This document shows, piece by piece, positions 12,128-13,964 of a stretch of 13,964 nt of DNA; position 1 is the first letter of the stretch; each line of letters begins with the position of its first letter. The notes below the pieces were generated by a model. That model was not told where the DNA came from. It saw only the letters and a program-made list of their open reading frames with translations, and did no database searches. The position numbers and the translations under genes were made by a program. The DNA comes from Chloroflexota bacterium (lineage in GTDB: Bacteria > Chloroflexota > Anaerolineae > JACRMK01): the NCBI GenBank assembly GCA_016200765.1, contig JACQEC010000196.1, positions 1 through 13,964 on the forward strand, read 5' to 3'.

Positions 12128-12148
12128 GGGCAGGGCTTGCCCCTGCCC
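12128..12148. repeat. GC-rich hairpin
   Basis: GGGCAGGG (12128-12135) pairs perfectly with CCCTGCCC (12141-12148) around CTTGC. I recognise the type as a common interspersed GGGGCAGGGCTTGCCCCTGCC-like repeat of some high-GC bacteria, but cannot count genome copies here. Confidence 0.65.
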
Positions 12149-12162
12149 ACACCAGGGCGGGT

Positions 12163-12187
12163 ATCGGAACTTCACGCCGCGAAAGCG
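12163..12187. repeat. 25-base direct repeat, copy 2
   Basis: This is an exact copy of 11884-11908. It ends about 46 bases before the -35 box of the acyl-CoA synthetase promoter. Confidence 0.85.
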
Positions 12188-12233
12188 CAAGACCCGCCTC
12201 TACGTTCATCGGGCTTTACAACAGCACACCCGC

Positions 12234-12262
12234 TTGACAGCCACAGCGGTTACCAGTACATT
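12234..12262 (+). promoter_or_regulatory. Sigma-70-type promoter of the acyl-CoA synthetase gene
   Basis: Consensus TTGACA (12234-12239), a 17-nt spacer, and TACATT (12257-12262). The predicted start near 12269 gives a short leader with RBS AAGGAGA (12292-12298) and ATG at 12306. Confidence 0.65.
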
Positions 12263-12305
12263 ACCCGCACGATGTCATCGCCCAACCTGCCAAGGAGACC
12301 GTGCT

Positions 12306-13964
12306 ATGGAGATCATCAACCCCATCGTCCGCAAATGGCTTGACGATGCCCGCGCAGACCCGGAGGGCTTCTGGGCGCGCGCCGCCGAGCAACTGCCGTG
12401 GTTTCGCAAGTGGGAGCGCGCCTTCGAGTGGGACTACCCGACCTTCCGCTGGTTCAGCGGCGCGCAGACCAACCTCGCCTACAACTGTCTCGACCATCAC
12501 GTGGCGCGCGGCTGGGGCGGGCACACCGCGCTCATCTATGCCAACGAGCGCGGCGAGCGCCGCCTGTTCTCCTACGCGCAGCTGCTGTACGAGGTCAAGC
12601 GCGCCGCCGCCGCCCTGCAGGGCATGGGCCTTCAGAAGGGCGACCGCATCACTATCTATATGCCGACCTGCCCCGAAGCGATTATCTTGATGCTGGCCGC
12701 GGTGCGGATAGGCGTGATTCACATCGTGGTCTTCGCCGGATTCGGCGCGGGCGCGCTGGCCGACCGCATCCGTGCCAGCGGCTCGCGCATGGTCTTCACC
12801 TCCGACATCACCTTCCGCAAGGGGAAGACCGTCCCGCTGAAGGGGCTGTTGGACTCGGCGTTGGAAGCGGTCGGCGATAGCGTCGAGCGCGTGGTCGTTC
12901 TGCGGCGCGATGCGGGCGAGGTCTCCATGCAGGCCGGGCGCGATCTGGATTGGACGGAGTTCTTGAGCCGCGGCGCGGGTCACGACGGCGCCGTGGCGCC
13001 GATGGAAGCCAACGAGGCGGCCTATATCATCGCCACCTCCGGCACCACCGCCAAGCCCAAACTGGCGATCCACACGCACGGCGGCTATCAGGTGCACATC
13101 CACAGCATGGGGCGCTGGCTGTTCGGCCTCAAAGCGACCGACGTCTGGTGGGCCACCTCCGACATCGGCTGGATTGTCGGCCACGCCTACATCATCCACG
13201 CGCCGCTGTTGGCGGGCGCGACGACCATCGCCTATGAAGGCGCGCTCGACCACCCCGGTCCCGCGACGCTCTGGCAAATCGTCGAGGAGTTTGCGGTGAC
13301 GGGCATCTTCACCGCGCCCACGGCGGTGCGCTTGCTGATGCGCTACGGCGAAGAGCCGGCGCGCCGGCACGACCAGTCGTCGCTGGAGCGCATCTTCTGC
13401 GCGGGCGAGGTGCTCAACGCGCCGGCGTGGGAGTGGCTGCAAAAGCGCGTGCTGAACGACCGCATCCCGGTCATTGACCACATGTGGCAGACCGAAACCG
13501 GCGGCCCGGTCTTCGGCAACCCCTACGGGCTGGCGATGCTGCCGATCAAGCCCGGCTCGGCCACCATCCCACTGCCGGGGGTCGAGGTGGCGGTCATGAC
13601 GCCGGAAGGCGAGCCGTGCGCGCCGGGCGAGAAGGGCATCATGGTGATCAAGCGTCCCTTCCCCGGCCTGACCGCCGCGCTGTGGGGCGAGCCGGAGCGC
13701 TATGGCCGCGATTACTGGGAGCGCATCCACGGCGTCTATTACACCGGCGACTCAGCGCACATTGACGAGGATGGCTACGTCTGGTTTGCCGGCCGCGCCG
13801 ACGAGATCATCAAGATTGCCGGCCACCGTCTCGGCACGATTGAGGTCGAGACTGCCTTCCTCAAACACCCGTCCGTGGCCGAAGCCGGCGTCACGGGCCG
13901 CCCCGACCCGGTGCGCGCGGAAGTCATCTCGGCCTTCATCGTCCTGAAACAGGGTCAACAGCCA
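12306..13964 (+). CDS. AMP-forming short-chain acyl-CoA synthetase (Acs/PrpE-like), C-terminus cut by window edge
   Basis: The frame is open for 553 codons from ATG 12306 to the last base; about 90-100 residues should be missing against the usual 640-650. It activates a short carboxylic acid with ATP to acyl-AMP, then to acyl-CoA. Visible motifs are the P-loop ATSGTTAKPKLAIHTHGGY (243-261; Acs consensus has G where A249 lies), SDIGWIVGHAY (285-295), AGEVLNAPAW (366-375), WQTETGG (394-400), YYTGD (478-482) and the hinge GRADEIIKIAGHRLG (496-510). The tryptophan that limits the acyl pocket in Acs is present (W394), favouring acetate- or propionate-size substrates. The Acs pocket residues V310/T311/V386 (Salmonella numbering, recalled) appear as I/V/A. 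The acetylatable lysine region lies beyond the edge. RBS and promoter are good. Confidence 0.9.
   Translation, partial: MEIINPIVRKWLDDARADPEGFWARAAEQLPWFRKWERAFEWDYPTFRWFSGAQTNLAYNCLDHHVARGWGGHTALIYANERGERRLFSYAQLLYEVKRAAAALQGMGLQKGDRITIYMPTCPEAIILMLAAVRIGVIHIVVFAGFGAGALADRIRASGSRMVFTSDITFRKGKTVPLKGLLDSALEAVGDSVERVVVLRRDAGEVSMQAGRDLDWTEFLSRGAGHDGAVAPMEANEAAYIIATSGTTAKPKLAIHTHGGYQVHIHSMGRWLFGLKATDVWWATSDIGWIVGHAYIIHAPLLAGATTIAYEGALDHPGPATLWQIVEEFAVTGIFTAPTAVRLLMRYGEEPARRHDQSSLERIFCAGEVLNAPAWEWLQKRVLNDRIPVIDHMWQTETGGPVFGNPYGLAMLPIKPGSATIPLPGVEVAVMTPEGEPCAPGEKGIMVIKRPFPGLTAALWGEPERYGRDYWERIHGVYYTGDSAHIDEDGYVWFAGRADEIIKIAGHRLGTIEVETAFLKHPSVAEAGVTGRPDPVRAEVISAFIVLKQGQQP

Noticed and set aside
12261..13730. 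A 489-codon open frame on the minus strand
   Set aside because: Antisense to the acyl-CoA synthetase, which has all adenylation motifs, a promoter and an RBS. No protein features in the antisense frame.
1..13964. Absence of GATATC as evidence of EcoRV-type avoidance
   Set aside because: I saw no GATATC by eye, but at this GC only about two sites are expected in 14 kb, so absence means little. A genome-wide count would be needed.

Overview
The window is 13,964 bases of a mostly high-GC bacterial chromosome. GC is about 65-72% in core genes: one 60-base line of the aminotransferase gene counts to 72%, while lines in the restriction-modification genes count to 47-50%. Gene style suggests an uncultured Chloroflexota-like bacterium: PdxS/PdxT-type vitamin B6 synthesis, an SSP411/YyaL-like protein, and many interspersed palindromes read as 'LTPxPSPxxGRG' peptides. 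This placement is inference, not a phylogenetic result.

Layout. Positions 1-140 (+) hold the C-terminus of a probable pseudouridine-5'-phosphate glycosidase. It converges on a minus-strand three-gene run (2585 to 323): class I methyltransferase, two-domain hypothetical protein, PIG-L/LmbE deacetylase. A large stem-loop repeat lies between the converging ends (138-326). Positions 2633-3338 hold an IS200/RAYT-type HUH transposase between clusters of REP-like hairpins. A long minus-strand run follows (8774 to 3384): class III aminotransferase, EcoRV-family restriction endonuclease, D12-class adenine methyltransferase, and a YyaL/SSP411-like thioredoxin-domain protein, with gaps of 10 nt or less. 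The two restriction-modification genes are GC-poor and look inserted into an older operon.

The right half is plus-strand. A promoter and attenuator-like hairpin precede a secreted, shortened Vgb-like beta-propeller protein (9256-9942). Then comes the best regulatory locus: a perfect-spacing promoter (10118-10146), a TPP-riboswitch-like leader with an intrinsic terminator, and pdxS-pdxT, which encode the two subunits of PLP synthase. The window ends inside an AMP-forming short-chain acyl-CoA synthetase (12306 to edge), which has its own promoter.

Gene-free stretches over 300 bases are 8775-9255 (divergent promoters, one palindromic repeat, a terminator-like hairpin, a GNRA-capped hairpin), 9943-10370 (hairpin terminator, heptamer repeat, promoter, riboswitch, terminator) and 11863-12305 (a 25-base direct repeat, three hairpins, a promoter). 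I saw no tRNA, rRNA or CRISPR array.

The most interesting points are the TPP-like riboswitch with a non-consensus pyrimidine-binding motif upstream of PLP synthase genes, the EcoRV-family restriction system inside a housekeeping operon, palindromic repeats carried in frame inside at least three protein genes, and the REP-like hairpin family associated with the resident transposase.
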